Shown: piece after piece, positions 1-8,962 of the stretch | How the letters are laid out: every line of letters begins with the position of its first letter | Position numbering within the stretch: position 1 is the first letter of the stretch | Source: Flavobacterium sp. LMO8 | GTDB taxonomy: Bacteria; Bacteroidota; Bacteroidia; Flavobacteriales; Flavobacteriaceae | Direction of reading: 5' to 3' | Assembly (NCBI RefSeq): GCF_009495755.1 | Contig: NZ_WIBJ01000030.1 | Location: 124,001 to 188,000 of the forward strand | DNA: 64,000 bases | The notes under the pieces: model-generated | Told to the model about the DNA's origin: nothing | Seen by the model: the letters and a program-made list of their open reading frames with translations, nothing else | Databases searched by the model: none | Position numbers and translations under genes: made by a program

Positions 1-702
1 CGTTTTGTTTCTGTTTTTTTTAGTGGCGTTTTTACCGTTAATGAAGTACTAAAAGATTGGGCGCAAAAAAAATTAGTGGTGAAGGATGTGGCGTTTTTGT
101 CTAATTTCACTTCAGATGCAAAAGACGAAATACCGGTTACCATTTTAAAAGGAACTTCTGATAAGAGAATCGTATTTTTAGCTAATCTTCATCATCCCAA
201 AAATCATATCTTGGCCTTGCGCTCATTTTTGGCAAGTAATATTGCTAATGAAGGTTGGACCTTACATTTAATAGGAAAAGATAAGCAAGATAGTTATTCA
301 GAGGAATTAAAAAATTTTATCCAACACAATACTTTGCAAGAAGCTGTTTTTATTTATGGTTCTTGTACTGATATAAAATCCATTTTGGAGCAAGTTAATT
401 TTGGAATTTTAGTTTCCAGCTATGAAGGGTTTCCCGTAACATTGTTGGAATATGGAATGGTTGGATTGACGGTCATCAGTACCGATGTAGGTTATTGTAG
501 TGCTATTATTCAGAACGATACTACTGGTTATTTGATTCTGCCTAATAATGAAGGAATGCTAACAAAAACTTTTGTTGAAATAGCAAATGAATCCCATAAA
601 AATGCCGCTCTAGCTAAAAATTTGAATACTTTTGTTAAAAATAATTATGCTCCAGAAAAGGTAATTCAAAAAATTACAGCGGCTTATCAAAAACATTTAT
701 GA
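1..702 (+). CDS. Glycosyltransferase, GT4-like, 5' truncated by window edge
   Basis: The reading frame is open from base 1, so the gene starts outside the window; a GTG at 76 is internal and not a start. The 233 visible codons form the C-terminal nucleotide-sugar-binding half of a GT-B glycosyltransferase. It contains the E-x7-E motif EGFPVTLLE followed by a GLTVISTDVG stretch, which is the usual GT4 donor-site pattern. It probably transfers a sugar during capsule or O-antigen assembly, because the stop overlaps the start of an O-antigen ligase-like gene (ATGA) and a second glycosyltransferase follows. Donor and acceptor cannot be told from sequence. Confidence 0.85.
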   Translation, partial: RFVSVFFSGVFTVNEVLKDWAQKKLVVKDVAFLSNFTSDAKDEIPVTILKGTSDKRIVFLANLHHPKNHILALRSFLASNIANEGWTLHLIGKDKQDSYSEELKNFIQHNTLQEAVFIYGSCTDIKSILEQVNFGILVSSYEGFPVTLLEYGMVGLTVISTDVGYCSAIIQNDTTGYLILPNNEGMLTKTFVEIANESHKNAALAKNLNTFVKNNYAPEKVIQKITAAYQKHL

Positions 703-2051
703 AGAGTGAAACCTCACAATATATAAAATTTGTAATTATCCATTTATTCATTGGATTGGCGGTCTATTTAGTACCGTCACTATCTAAACTATTTGCTATT
801 GGAATTATATTAGTAGGTTATCGCTATGTGATTTCAAGAAGAAATAAAAATAATGAAGTGCTCTTTGTTTCAGCCTATATTGTAGGTGCAGAGGTATTGC
901 TTAGGATGACAGATGGGATGTTTATAAATGAGTATGCTAAATACAATGTATTGTTGTTAATGGTTTTAGGAATATTTTATTCGGGTATCTCAAAATTCTC
1001 ATTTCCATATTGGATATTTTTACTGCTTTTAGTACCAGGGATTGTTTATGGAATTAGCCAACTAAACTTTGATACAAATATCAGAAAAGCAATTGCGTTT
1101 AATATTTCAGGTCCAGTTACTTTAGGAATAGCATCTTTGTATTGTTTTGATAGAAAAATTACATTTGATCAAGTTAAGATATTATTAAAATCATTAGGTT
1201 ATCCAATAATATCAATTACAACTTACCTTTTTTTATATACACCCTCGGTTAAAGATGTAGTAGTAGGTACTTATTCTAATTTTGAGACATCTGGTGGTTT
1301 TGGGCCTAATCAAATGGCAACAATTTTAGGTTTAGGTACATTTGTCTTTTTTTTTAATACAATTTTTAATTCTACGACAAAAAAAATACAGGTTATTAAT
1401 TTAATAATTACCTCGTTAATAGCTTATCGCGGAATTGTAACTTTTTCAAGAGGCGGAATGATAACAGGTGTTGTAATGATATTTTTTTTGCTAGTATTGT
1501 CATATTTTAAAATGAATAATAAAGGTCAAATAAAATTGATTTTTGTTGTTGCTGCTGTTTTTCTAATGGGTGGTTTTATTTGGGTATATAGTTCTATACA
1601 AACTGGTGGATTGATTGATAAGCGTTATGCAAATCAAGATGCTAAAGGGAGAGAGAAAGTTAGTAAACTAACTGGAAGAGAAACACTTATTGAGTCTGAA
1701 TTGAAAATGTTTTGGGAAAACCCTATTATGGGTGTGGGTGTGGGTAAAAATAAGGAATATAGGGAGATGATGACAGGAATTCAAGCGGCTTCTCATAATG
1801 AGCTTTCGCGAATGTTAGCAGAACAAGGTATGTTTGGTGTTTTTTGTTTATTAATTTTGTTTATTACTCCATTTTTTTTATATCTAAGTAATAGTAATAA
1901 TATTCTAATATTGTCTTTTTATTTATTTTGGCTCCTCACGATTAATCACGCTGCCATGCGCTTAGCGGCACCCGCTTTTATATATGCTTTATCACTTTTA
2001 AAAGTCCAATTTGTCGATGAAACTACTGTATCTAGGGAATCAATTAAGTAA
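699..2051 (+). CDS. O-antigen ligase/polymerase-like membrane protein (Wzy/WaaL type)
   Basis: 450 residues with about ten to eleven hydrophobic segments. A large soluble loop lies between the late membrane segments (about residues 300-375) and carries LTGRETLIESE, then WENPIMGVGVG and ASHNELSRMLAEQG. That order (polar loop, GxGxG-like stretch, then a His in an H-N-E context) is typical of the O-antigen ligase/polymerase superfamily, which joins or polymerises lipid-linked glycans at the outer face of the inner membrane. The start codon overlaps the preceding stop by four bases and the gene overlaps the next one, so the three are cotranscribed. Polymerase versus ligase cannot be decided from sequence. 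Confidence 0.8.
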   Translation: MKSETSQYIKFVIIHLFIGLAVYLVPSLSKLFAIGIILVGYRYVISRRNKNNEVLFVSAYIVGAEVLLRMTDGMFINEYAKYNVLLLMVLGIFYSGISKFSFPYWIFLLLLVPGIVYGISQLNFDTNIRKAIAFNISGPVTLGIASLYCFDRKITFDQVKILLKSLGYPIISITTYLFLYTPSVKDVVVGTYSNFETSGGFGPNQMATILGLGTFVFFFNTIFNSTTKKIQVINLIITSLIAYRGIVTFSRGGMITGVVMIFFLLVLSYFKMNNKGQIKLIFVVAAVFLMGGFIWVYSSIQTGGLIDKRYANQDAKGREKVSKLTGRETLIESELKMFWENPIMGVGVGKNKEYREMMTGIQAASHNELSRMLAEQGMFGVFCLLILFITPFFLYLSNSNNILILSFYLFWLLTINHAAMRLAAPAFIYALSLLKVQFVDETTVSRESIK

Positions 2052-3024
2052 ACATGGTTTTAATAAAACTACAATAGAAACTTTAGGACTTCAACTAGAG
2101 CAGGAAGGTTTTATCGTTTATTTTGCCTCGGATAAAAAATCATTTTCATTGCGTATGTTGGATATGATGAGGTCCGTTATTTGCTATCGCAAACAAGTTT
2201 CTTATATTTTAATTGATACTTACAGTACTAAAGCTTTTTGGTATGCCTTAGTTTGTAGTCAGTTGGCTCGAGTTTTAAACATAAAATACATTCCTATTTT
2301 ACATGGAGGCGATTTACCGAATCGGCTTAAAAACAATCCCAAGTTATGCCGAATGGTGTTTGCTAATGCCTATCAAAACGTAGCGCCATCTGGTTATTTA
2401 AAAAAAGCGTTTGAAAATGTTGGTTTTAAAAATGTAATTCATATTCCTAATTCTATTGAAATAGATAAATACGAGTTCAAATCTAGAGAAAAATTAACGC
2501 CAAAACTACTTTGGGTTCGCGCTTTTGCATCCATTTATAATCCTGAAATGGCCATCAAAGTGTTATTTGAATTACAAAGAAAATATCCAAATACCACGTT
2601 AACTATGGTTGGTCCTGATAAAGATGGGAGTTTGCAAACGACTAAAGCATTTGCTGATTCATTAGGCATTTCGGTTACTTTTACCGGGCAATTGTCTAAA
2701 GAAGATTGGTGGGAATTAGCCTCAGAACACGATATTTTTATTAACACCACTCATTTTGATAACACACCCATTAGTGTAATGGAAGCGATGGCTTTAGGTC
2801 TGCCAGTTGTGAGTACTAATGTAGGCGGAATTCCTTATTTACTTACAGATAACGAAAATGCTTTATTGGTTAACGATAATGATGTAGTTGCCATGACAAA
2901 TTCTATTTGTTATTTGCTAGAAAACCAGGGGAAAACAAAAGAACTAACTTCAAATGCGAGAACTTTTATAGCTCAAATGGATTGGAATGTAGTTAAAGAG
3001 GGGTGGAAGCAGGTTTTGAGGTGA
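2017..3024 (+). CDS. Glycosyltransferase family 4 protein
   Basis: The frame is also open from a TTG at 2011, but the ATG at 2017 gives a normal N-terminus (MKLLYLGNQLSKHG) and is preferred; the gene overlaps the ligase gene by 35 bases. It has an N-terminal acceptor-side Rossmann half, a central VRAFASIYNPEMAI linker, and the C-terminal donor motif DNTPISVMEAMALGLPVVST, in which E-x7-E is replaced by a D-x7-E-like form. It probably adds one sugar of the same surface polysaccharide. It is the last gene of the three-gene overlapping set; the next gene has its own promoter. Confidence 0.85.
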   Translation: MKLLYLGNQLSKHGFNKTTIETLGLQLEQEGFIVYFASDKKSFSLRMLDMMRSVICYRKQVSYILIDTYSTKAFWYALVCSQLARVLNIKYIPILHGGDLPNRLKNNPKLCRMVFANAYQNVAPSGYLKKAFENVGFKNVIHIPNSIEIDKYEFKSREKLTPKLLWVRAFASIYNPEMAIKVLFELQRKYPNTTLTMVGPDKDGSLQTTKAFADSLGISVTFTGQLSKEDWWELASEHDIFINTTHFDNTPISVMEAMALGLPVVSTNVGGIPYLLTDNENALLVNDNDVVAMTNSICYLLENQGKTKELTSNARTFIAQMDWNVVKEGWKQVLR

Positions 3025-3039
3025 TTGGGAGTGTTTTTT

Positions 3040-3072
3040 GTTTCAAGTTTCAGGTTTCACGTTTCAAGTTTT
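3040..3072. repeat. Period-7 iterated string (GTTTCAn)
   Basis: Just after the glycosyltransferase stop, the heptamer GTTTCAA/G/C is repeated four and a third times without interruption. It is non-coding and lies between the gene end and the next promoter. Similar strings built from other words occur elsewhere in the window. Confidence 0.7.
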
Positions 3073-3151
3073 TTGGAACACAGATTGGAGAAATTGGAAT
3101 AATGTTTAAAATTTAATATTCCAATTTCAATAAAAAATTAAAGATGATTTC

Positions 3152-3178
3152 TTGGTTTCCTTTAAATTCGTTACTTTG
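3152..3178 (+). promoter_or_regulatory. Putative promoter of the sugar-transferase gene
   Basis: TTG at 3152 and TTACTTTG ending at 3178 are spaced as in Bacteroidetes housekeeping promoters (TTG about 19-20 bases before TAnnTTTG). The second base of the -7 box deviates. It lies 18 bases before the ATG at 3197. Confidence 0.5.
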
Positions 3179-3196
3179 CATTAGAATTAAGAGAAA

Positions 3197-4579
3197 ATGA
3201 GTGCCTCCCAAAAAATACATTTTGAAATTTCTGAACGCAAAATCTTATTGCGTGTTATGGATGTTGTGTTTCCGGTGCTTACATTAGCACTAATTGGTCA
3301 TTACACCCATTTCGATTATTTCAGAGTTTCGCAAACCAGTTTTTATTGGACTATAGTATTAGCACTTTATATCGTTTTCTTTGGAACCATATTTGAAATG
3401 TATAATTTGCAAACCGCAAGTAATCGTTTTCAAATTTCTAAAAGTATTATCCTTACTACTTCTGTTACGGTTTTATTTTATTTGTTAACTCCTTTTTATA
3501 CGCCGGTATTGCCTTCTAATCGTTTGCAAATTATCTTGTTTTTCTTTTCTATTTTAATTTCATTGTTTGTTTGGCGCTATTTTTATATTGTTTTCTTGGC
3601 GTCAAATCGTTTTATGAAGAAAGTGCTTTTTGTGGGAAGTAGTAAAGATGTAGATAGTTTAGTCACCGAATTAGCGAAATTTAATCCGCATTATAAAGTT
3701 GTGGGATATATTGCTGTTGATGAAAATCCAAATGCGACAGATGTTGAACGAATTACTGCAGAAGAATTAGATGAGTTTATACGTTTGCAATATGTTTCTG
3801 AAATAGTAGTTGCAAACATTAAAAATAAATTAACTTCGGTTGATTTATATAATAAACTTTTGCGATTATTAGAGAATGGAATCGTTATTAGAAAATATAA
3901 TCAGGTTTATGAACATAGTACCTATCGTTTGCCAATTCATTTTGAAGATAGAGAATTGTATAAGTTTTTCCCATTTAGCAGAAGTAATCAGAACAAGTTG
4001 TACATGTACTATACACGATTTTTTGATCTTGTTTTTTCGGTTGTTGGGTTGTTGGGATTCTTTTTGATTGCACCACTTTTGTGGATAATTAATCTTTTTG
4101 CAAATAAAGGAAGTTTCTTTTATACACAAGAGCGTGTAGGTAAAAATGGTATTCCTTTTACGATTTATAAAATGCGAACGATGGTGCAAAATGCCGAACA
4201 AAACGGTGCTGTTTTTGCTACTACCAATGATAGTCGAATTACTCCTTTCGGGAAATTTCTTCGCAAAACAAGATTAGATGAATTACCACAATTTATTAAT
4301 GTTTTAAAAGGCGAAATGGCTATTATTGGTCCAAGGCCAGAACGACCAGTTTTTGTAGATCAAATTGCTGCTTCTATTCCTTTGTATCAAACGCGTCATG
4401 TTATTAAACCTGGACTTACAGGTTGGGCACAAGTGAATTATCCTTACGGTTCTAACTTAGAAGATAGTTTGATGAAACTTCGATACGACTTGTATTACAT
4501 CAAACACAGAAGTTTGTTTTTAGATGTTAATATCGTCGTAAAAACATTGAGTACGGTATTGTTTTTTAGAGGACAGTAA
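3197..4579 (+). CDS. Undecaprenyl-phosphate sugar-1-phosphate transferase (WcaJ/WbaP type)
   Basis: 460 residues in the exopolysaccharide polyprenyl glycosylphosphotransferase layout. Four N-terminal membrane helices (about 15-130) are followed by a nucleotide-binding-like domain starting KKVLFVGSSKDV, a fifth hydrophobic segment near 275-295, and the catalytic bacterial sugar transferase domain. That domain shows KMRTM, TRLDELPQF.NVLKG and the invariant IGPRPE. The enzyme starts repeat-unit synthesis by moving a sugar-1-phosphate from a UDP-sugar to undecaprenyl phosphate at the inner membrane. It follows the glycosyltransferase/ligase cluster and probably serves the same polymer, from its own promoter. 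Confidence 0.92.
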   Translation: MSASQKIHFEISERKILLRVMDVVFPVLTLALIGHYTHFDYFRVSQTSFYWTIVLALYIVFFGTIFEMYNLQTASNRFQISKSIILTTSVTVLFYLLTPFYTPVLPSNRLQIILFFFSILISLFVWRYFYIVFLASNRFMKKVLFVGSSKDVDSLVTELAKFNPHYKVVGYIAVDENPNATDVERITAEELDEFIRLQYVSEIVVANIKNKLTSVDLYNKLLRLLENGIVIRKYNQVYEHSTYRLPIHFEDRELYKFFPFSRSNQNKLYMYYTRFFDLVFSVVGLLGFFLIAPLLWIINLFANKGSFFYTQERVGKNGIPFTIYKMRTMVQNAEQNGAVFATTNDSRITPFGKFLRKTRLDELPQFINVLKGEMAIIGPRPERPVFVDQIAASIPLYQTRHVIKPGLTGWAQVNYPYGSNLEDSLMKLRYDLYYIKHRSLFLDVNIVVKTLSTVLFFRGQ

Positions 4580-4581
4580 TT

Positions 4582-4613
4582 AGTGTTCAGTTGTCAGTGT
4601 TTAGTTATCAGTG
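4582..4613. repeat. Period-14 iterated string
   Basis: Right after the sugar-transferase stop, AGTGTTCAGTTGTC is followed by AGTGTTTAGTTATC and a third partial unit, two mismatches apart. It is a short intergenic iterated string between two convergent genes; no clear hairpin is seen here. Confidence 0.6.
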
Positions 4614-5726
4614 TGCCAAATTTGATTTCTTAATTTGTAACACAATTTTCCCAATCCAATAAAAATGTAAGACAATAAAAGGCCAAACAATTCCTAAATG
4701 AATTTTTGTAGTCATGTAAGCTAAATAAACTAATAGCATTGCTAAAATTATTTTTCCAAAAAGCAGTATTTTGTCTTTAATCCCTTTTTTAATGTACCAA
4801 GCAAATACCAATAAAAGCGGATTAAACAATAAAATATTGTAATTCCATAATATCTCTTCATGCAACGAATATAATCCCACCAAGGAGAAGAAAAGACCTA
4901 ATAAACCAGCAAAGATAAAGTAGCTAATTTTTAACCATTTCTTGTTTAAAAGTGCTAAAATTAAAAGCGCTGTAATTAAGGAATAAATCGAGTTTAACCA
5001 ATTAAAAGGAGTTTCAGGCTTGGTTACTTGAAGGATTTTTGAATCACTCTTTTCAATTGTATTTCCATTTATTTTGGTAACCGAAATGGTATCTTTGAAT
5101 TCAAAAGGTAAAAATAGGCGAGTGGCTGGTTCATCTACTTTTGCTCCAAAAATTAATTGAATTCCTAATTTCATATAAAAGTCGCTCATATACGGATATA
5201 AAATTTCGCGATACGACATCTTTGAACTATCCGATTTTATGTATTCTTTACCTAAAATGCCATTGATTTTATCCACTACCATTGTGGTGCAATTTCTATC
5301 AATGAATTTATACGTATAAAAACGCTTATCACTATAAACCGAATGATTTAGTTGTTGAAATAATGTGTTAATTTGAGTTGGTGACAAATCTAATTCTTGT
5401 TCAATTATTTCACGATTTTCCGCTTTATAATTGTAATAGAAATCGATGAAGTTACCATTGGTAACAAAATATTGTAAATCGCCTTTTATAAATCTGCCAA
5501 TGAAATTTGGTGTACTAAAGTCAAAAGCGCCATAATTATAAACCACATCAATAGCATGAATACTATCTTGAATACGAATTCCTGTATGACCATACATAGC
5601 ATACGATTCTGGTCCTAAACCACAAGTTAAAATGCTGACTTTTGCTTTTTCGGAAAGAGATATGCTTTGGGAAAATGAAGGTAGTGATATAAAATAAACT
5701 AGTAAAAAAAGTAGAAATTTATTCAT
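4608..5726 (-). CDS. DUF4105-family exported membrane protein
   Basis: 372 residues. A signal peptide (about 1-19, ending SFSQ) precedes a periplasmic domain to about residue 190, then four or five hydrophobic helices (about 240-365). The periplasmic part carries motifs I associate with DUF4105: TCGLGPESYAMYGHTGIRI near the N-terminus and DRNCTTMVVDKI. The conserved Cys and His could be catalytic, because the domain has been compared with papain-like amidases, but the function is not established. It lies on the minus strand next to a PorV-like gene in the same direction. Confidence 0.75.
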   Translation of the reverse strand: MNKFLLFLLVYFISLPSFSQSISLSEKAKVSILTCGLGPESYAMYGHTGIRIQDSIHAIDVVYNYGAFDFSTPNFIGRFIKGDLQYFVTNGNFIDFYYNYKAENREIIEQELDLSPTQINTLFQQLNHSVYSDKRFYTYKFIDRNCTTMVVDKINGILGKEYIKSDSSKMSYREILYPYMSDFYMKLGIQLIFGAKVDEPATRLFLPFEFKDTISVTKINGNTIEKSDSKILQVTKPETPFNWLNSIYSLITALLILALLNKKWLKISYFIFAGLLGLFFSLVGLYSLHEEILWNYNILLFNPLLLVFAWYIKKGIKDKILLFGKIILAMLLVYLAYMTTKIHLGIVWPFIVLHFYWIGKIVLQIKKSNLAH

Positions 5727-5795
5727 TTTTTGCGTTTAATTACAACCATATAAGGCATATAAGTTAATATAAGATTTATAGTTATCCATTTTTCT

Positions 5796-5832
5796 TCCAT
5801 CACTCATCACCCAACTTCCAGCATCCATCACC
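5796..5832. repeat. Iterated CATCAC-word string
   Basis: Between the DUF4105 and PorV-like genes, running over the stop of the latter, words such as CCATCAC and TCATCACC recur in imperfect register. It is low-complexity and probably part of the same class of iterated intergenic strings as at 3040, 4582, 18022 and 26671. Confidence 0.4.
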
Positions 5833-6907
5833 TAAACAATTCCCAGTCTACTTTTATGGAAAAAATGTTGGAATATAAAGCCGCACTTTGATCGCCTAAA
5901 TCAGTTAAAGCATAATCAACTTGAATGCCTTTGTATTTGAATCCTAATCCAATATTCGGTTGAAAGCTTACTTTTTTAGAATCATCAATTTGTGTAATTT
6001 GTTGAAAATTTCCAACACCCGCTCTTAAATAAACCAAATCGATATAACCAAATTCCAAACCAAGTGCAGGATCAATACTTACTGCGTTTGTTGAAATGAT
6101 ATCGTTTGTTCTTGCAAATTGCATGTTTAAATTCGTTGCCGCTAACAAGCTATAATCATAGCGAATAATCCATTTTTTTGACATTCCTAATTGTGCTTTT
6201 GGAAGCGTAATTTCGCTAGTTTCGGGTAATTCCTGATTTTCCCCTGGAATGGCATCGGCAATTTCTTGAAACTTCTCTTCGTCTATGGTCCAAGTATTAT
6301 AAGTAGTAGTAATATCGCGAATCATTAAACCAAATTTCCAATCTTCATCATCACTGATGTATTGAATTCCTAAATCCAATCCAAATCCCCAAGAATTAGC
6401 AAAATCACCAATAATTCTTCGGATTACTTTCGCATTTACTCCGTAATTCAATCCTTCAATAGGTAAACTTCTAGCATAAGAAACGGTTAAGCCATAATCG
6501 GCAGTGGAAAAAAGCGAAATTCTGTTGTAGTCAATGTTTCCTTCGCTATCAATTAATTGTGTGGTATTTAAAATGTCATCAACTCCAAAACGAATTAAGG
6601 AAATCCCAACCGCACTTCGGTCGTCAATTGGCATGGCGAAACCTGCATAATCGTATTGCGCAATATTGGCAAAATAACTGGCATGCATTAAAGAAAACTG
6701 TTTGTCTTCTAATTTTAATAATCCTGCAGGATTCCAATAACCCGAATTTACATCGCCAGTATGTGCCACGACAGCATTAGACATTCCCAAAGCAGCAGCG
6801 TCAACGCCAATATTCATAAATTCATTTGAATATTTTCTGACGGTTTGCCCATAGGTTGTCCCATAAAAACAAATTATAAGTAGTAAAATGGTCTTTTTCA
6901 ATGCCAA
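5828..6907 (-). CDS. PorV/PorQ-family outer-membrane barrel (PorV2-like)
   Basis: 359 residues. A signal peptide ending TTYGQ is followed by the family opening, in which a residue run around AALGMSNAVVAHTGDVNSGYW matches the FadL-like PorV/PorQ proteins (an aromatic NPAG motif follows). The rest alternates in short amphipathic strands as a beta-barrel does, and the protein ends in an aromatic-basic residue (ELFR). PorV proteins act as outer-membrane shuttle factors in type IX secretion; this paralogue group is often called PorV2 and its specific role is unclear. A type IX cargo protein with a C-terminal sorting tail is encoded at 57189-58787. Confidence 0.8.
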   Translation of the reverse strand: MALKKTILLLIICFYGTTYGQTVRKYSNEFMNIGVDAAALGMSNAVVAHTGDVNSGYWNPAGLLKLEDKQFSLMHASYFANIAQYDYAGFAMPIDDRSAVGISLIRFGVDDILNTTQLIDSEGNIDYNRISLFSTADYGLTVSYARSLPIEGLNYGVNAKVIRRIIGDFANSWGFGLDLGIQYISDDEDWKFGLMIRDITTTYNTWTIDEEKFQEIADAIPGENQELPETSEITLPKAQLGMSKKWIIRYDYSLLAATNLNMQFARTNDIISTNAVSIDPALGLEFGYIDLVYLRAGVGNFQQITQIDDSKKVSFQPNIGLGFKYKGIQVDYALTDLGDQSAALYSNIFSIKVDWELFR

Positions 6908-6999
6908 TTTTTTTTACAAAGATGAAATAAATTTCTCAAATAGTAAACTCTAAAAGTATTAACTTATTGTATTACATTTGCTGTAAATTATGGAAGGCT

Positions 7000-7030
7000 T
7001 GTTTTTAGGTCTTTTTTAGTTGTAATTTTG
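7000..7030 (+). promoter_or_regulatory. Putative pssA promoter
   Basis: TTG at 7000-7002 and a perfect -7 box TAATTTTG at 7023-7030, separated by 20 bases, match the Bacteroidetes consensus. The ATG at 7092 implies a leader of about 58 bases. Confidence 0.6.
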
Positions 7031-7091
7031 CAATTCATTTTAGTTGGAATTCCAACATTAAATTTAATAAAGAGTTTTAAAGTCACGTTAT

Positions 7092-7835
7092 ATGAATATC
7101 AAAAAACACATTCCCAATCTCATCACTTTGTTAAACTTAGCAGCTGGATTGTTAGCTATCATCGCTATTTTTAAAGGCTATTATGATGAAGCGTTTATTT
7201 TTGTTTGTTTGGGTATCTTCTTTGATTTTTGGGACGGATTTTTAGCTAGAAAATTCAATGTTGCCGGACCTTTAGGTGTGCAATTAGATTCTTTAGCAGA
7301 CATGGTAACTTGTGGTGTAGTGCCAGGATTAATGATGTTTGTGTTGTTTCAAAATATTCAGGCTGATTCAACTTCGGTTTATTATTTAACAGAGGAGTAT
7401 TATTTCATGGGATTTGTACCATATTTGGGTTTCTTAATTACGTTAGCTTCTTGTTATCGTTTGGCAAATTTTAATATCGATACACGTCAAACCGATTCTT
7501 TTATTGGATTGCCAACACCTGCAAACGCTCTGGTAATTATGAGTATTCCAATGATACAATATTCCAATGAATTTGAAGGATTGACTACTGTTTTATATAA
7601 TCCTTATGTATTGTTGTTTATTACAATTTTGAGTTCGTATATTTTAAATGCCGAAATTCCGTTGTTTTCATTGAAAATTAAAGAGTTTACTTGGGCGAAA
7701 TATAAAATGCAGATCTTGTTTTTAATTGGTTCGTTATTGTCCTTTTTTATTTTAGGATTTGTGGCGATTCCTTTAATTATCATTAGTTATGTGCTGGTTT
7801 CAGTAATCAGTAATAAAATGATGGCTAAGGAGTAA
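7092..7835 (+). CDS. pssA: CDP-diacylglycerol--serine O-phosphatidyltransferase
   Basis: 247 residues with about seven membrane helices. The CDP-alcohol phosphotransferase signature DG-x2-AR-x8-G-x3-D-x3-D is complete, running from FWDGFLARKF to LDSLAD. The opening IPNLITLLNL is typical of the Bacillus-type membrane phosphatidylserine synthase. The enzyme makes phosphatidylserine from CDP-diacylglycerol and serine, the precursor of phosphatidylethanolamine; no decarboxylase gene is in the window. The stop codon shares one base with the following start (TAATG), so a two-gene operon with the lysozyme-like gene is likely. Confidence 0.93.
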   Translation: MNIKKHIPNLITLLNLAAGLLAIIAIFKGYYDEAFIFVCLGIFFDFWDGFLARKFNVAGPLGVQLDSLADMVTCGVVPGLMMFVLFQNIQADSTSVYYLTEEYYFMGFVPYLGFLITLASCYRLANFNIDTRQTDSFIGLPTPANALVIMSIPMIQYSNEFEGLTTVLYNPYVLLFITILSSYILNAEIPLFSLKIKEFTWAKYKMQILFLIGSLLSFFILGFVAIPLIIISYVLVSVISNKMMAKE

Positions 7836-8686
7836 TGGCGTCCAAAAATTACAGACGAAAACCTATTACAAAACGAAAATCCAATGCGAAAAGTAAATGG
7901 ATTTTTTACCTAATCTCTTTTGTTCTATTACTATTTGTTGCAATTGGAATTTATAAATTCCGAGATGGTTTCTTGTATTATTTAGGTTTTAAAACCGATA
8001 AAAATGTAGTCACGCTGTCGAAAGAGGAACGAAAGTTAGCCGATATTCGAATTTATGAAGTGTTGCACCAACACGATGAAAAAGCCATAGGTTTTGATGT
8101 TTCAGAATACCAAAGTGAAATCGATTGGGAGCAAACGTATCATATTGACGAATCGTTTGAATTGTCTTTTGTGTTTATTCGCGCAACCGCTGGAAAAAAT
8201 AAAGTGGATAAACGTTTCAAGGAAAACTGGAAAGCTTCAAAAGAGCGAGAACTTATTAGAGGTGCTTATCATTATTATCGTCCTAACGAAAATTCTATTG
8301 CTCAAGCTGAAAATTTCATCAAAAATGTAAAATTAGAAAAAGGGGATTTACCTCCTGTTTTGGATATCGAAAAATTGCCAAAATCACAATCGATTGATAG
8401 TCTAAAAGTAGGATTACGTCGTTGGTTGAAAAAGGTAGAAAAGCATTATAAAGTCAAGCCAATTATTTATTCGGGAGAAAGTTATTATACGGATTTCTTA
8501 AAAAAAGAATTTTCAGACTATCCGCTTTGGATTGCTAATTATAATTTTTGGAGAAACGACTTAGAATCTGATTGGCAGTTTTGGCAATTCACCGAAAAAG
8601 CGCAAATTCAAGGTATAGAAGGCATGGTGGATTTGAATATTTTTAATGGTACTAAAAATAAGTTGTTGTTGAAGTGTATTCGATGA
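7835..8686 (+). CDS. GH25-family lysozyme-like protein, membrane-anchored
   Basis: 283 residues. A basic N-terminus and one hydrophobic segment (about 22-43) probably anchor it in the inner membrane with the catalytic domain outside. The domain starts at GFDVSEYQSEIDW and contains FVFIRATAG, GAYHYYRP and PPVLDIEK, the pattern of glycoside hydrolase family 25 with its acidic residues in DxS and DxE. It ends with a WQF-type strand and DLNIFNG, also as in the family. Likely substrate is the peptidoglycan MurNAc-GlcNAc bond. It is translationally coupled to pssA. Confidence 0.88.
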   Translation: MASKNYRRKPITKRKSNAKSKWIFYLISFVLLLFVAIGIYKFRDGFLYYLGFKTDKNVVTLSKEERKLADIRIYEVLHQHDEKAIGFDVSEYQSEIDWEQTYHIDESFELSFVFIRATAGKNKVDKRFKENWKASKERELIRGAYHYYRPNENSIAQAENFIKNVKLEKGDLPPVLDIEKLPKSQSIDSLKVGLRRWLKKVEKHYKVKPIIYSGESYYTDFLKKEFSDYPLWIANYNFWRNDLESDWQFWQFTEKAQIQGIEGMVDLNIFNGTKNKLLLKCIR

Positions 8687-8962
8687 TTTTTTTAACGCAA
8701 AGACGCAAAGTTTTTTACTTCGTCAATTCGACCTTTGGTCTTGGGTCGCAATGGGCGTAATTAATTAAAACCACATAGATACAATAGTTTTGCTTTGTGT
8801 TGATTAATTTTGAGGTGTTTCACTATTCATAGTTCACATTAGACTATACTTATAGTTTGTCATGCTGTTAAGTATATCTTGAACTTCAACAAACATGATC
8901 AATGAAAGAAATATTAGTGAAACTTTGTGTTCAACTTTGAGAAACTTTGTGCTACAAAAAAA
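8687..8962. other. Repeat-rich intergenic spacer, no gene
   Basis: No coding frame of note. It opens with an AACGCAAAG / ACGCAAAG direct repeat (8694-8710), a string I recall as frequent between Flavobacterium genes. An imperfect CGACC...GGTCG dyad lies near 8729-8747. From about 8916 to 8952 ACTTTG words recur (GAAACTTTGTG, CAACTTTGAG, GAAACTTTGTG). A possible degenerate REP-like stretch begins TGTCATGCTG near 8860. It separates two convergent units; no clean T-run terminator is seen. Confidence 0.55.

Noticed and set aside
3040..3072. Period-7 repeats as a CRISPR array
   Set aside because: Units are seven bases with no spacers, and no Cas gene is near; no CRISPR array was found in the window.
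8855..8905. A full REP-like element in the spacer before lptB
   Set aside because: Only TGTCATGCTG agrees and the second arm is not convincing; kept as a possible degenerate copy in the spacer entry.
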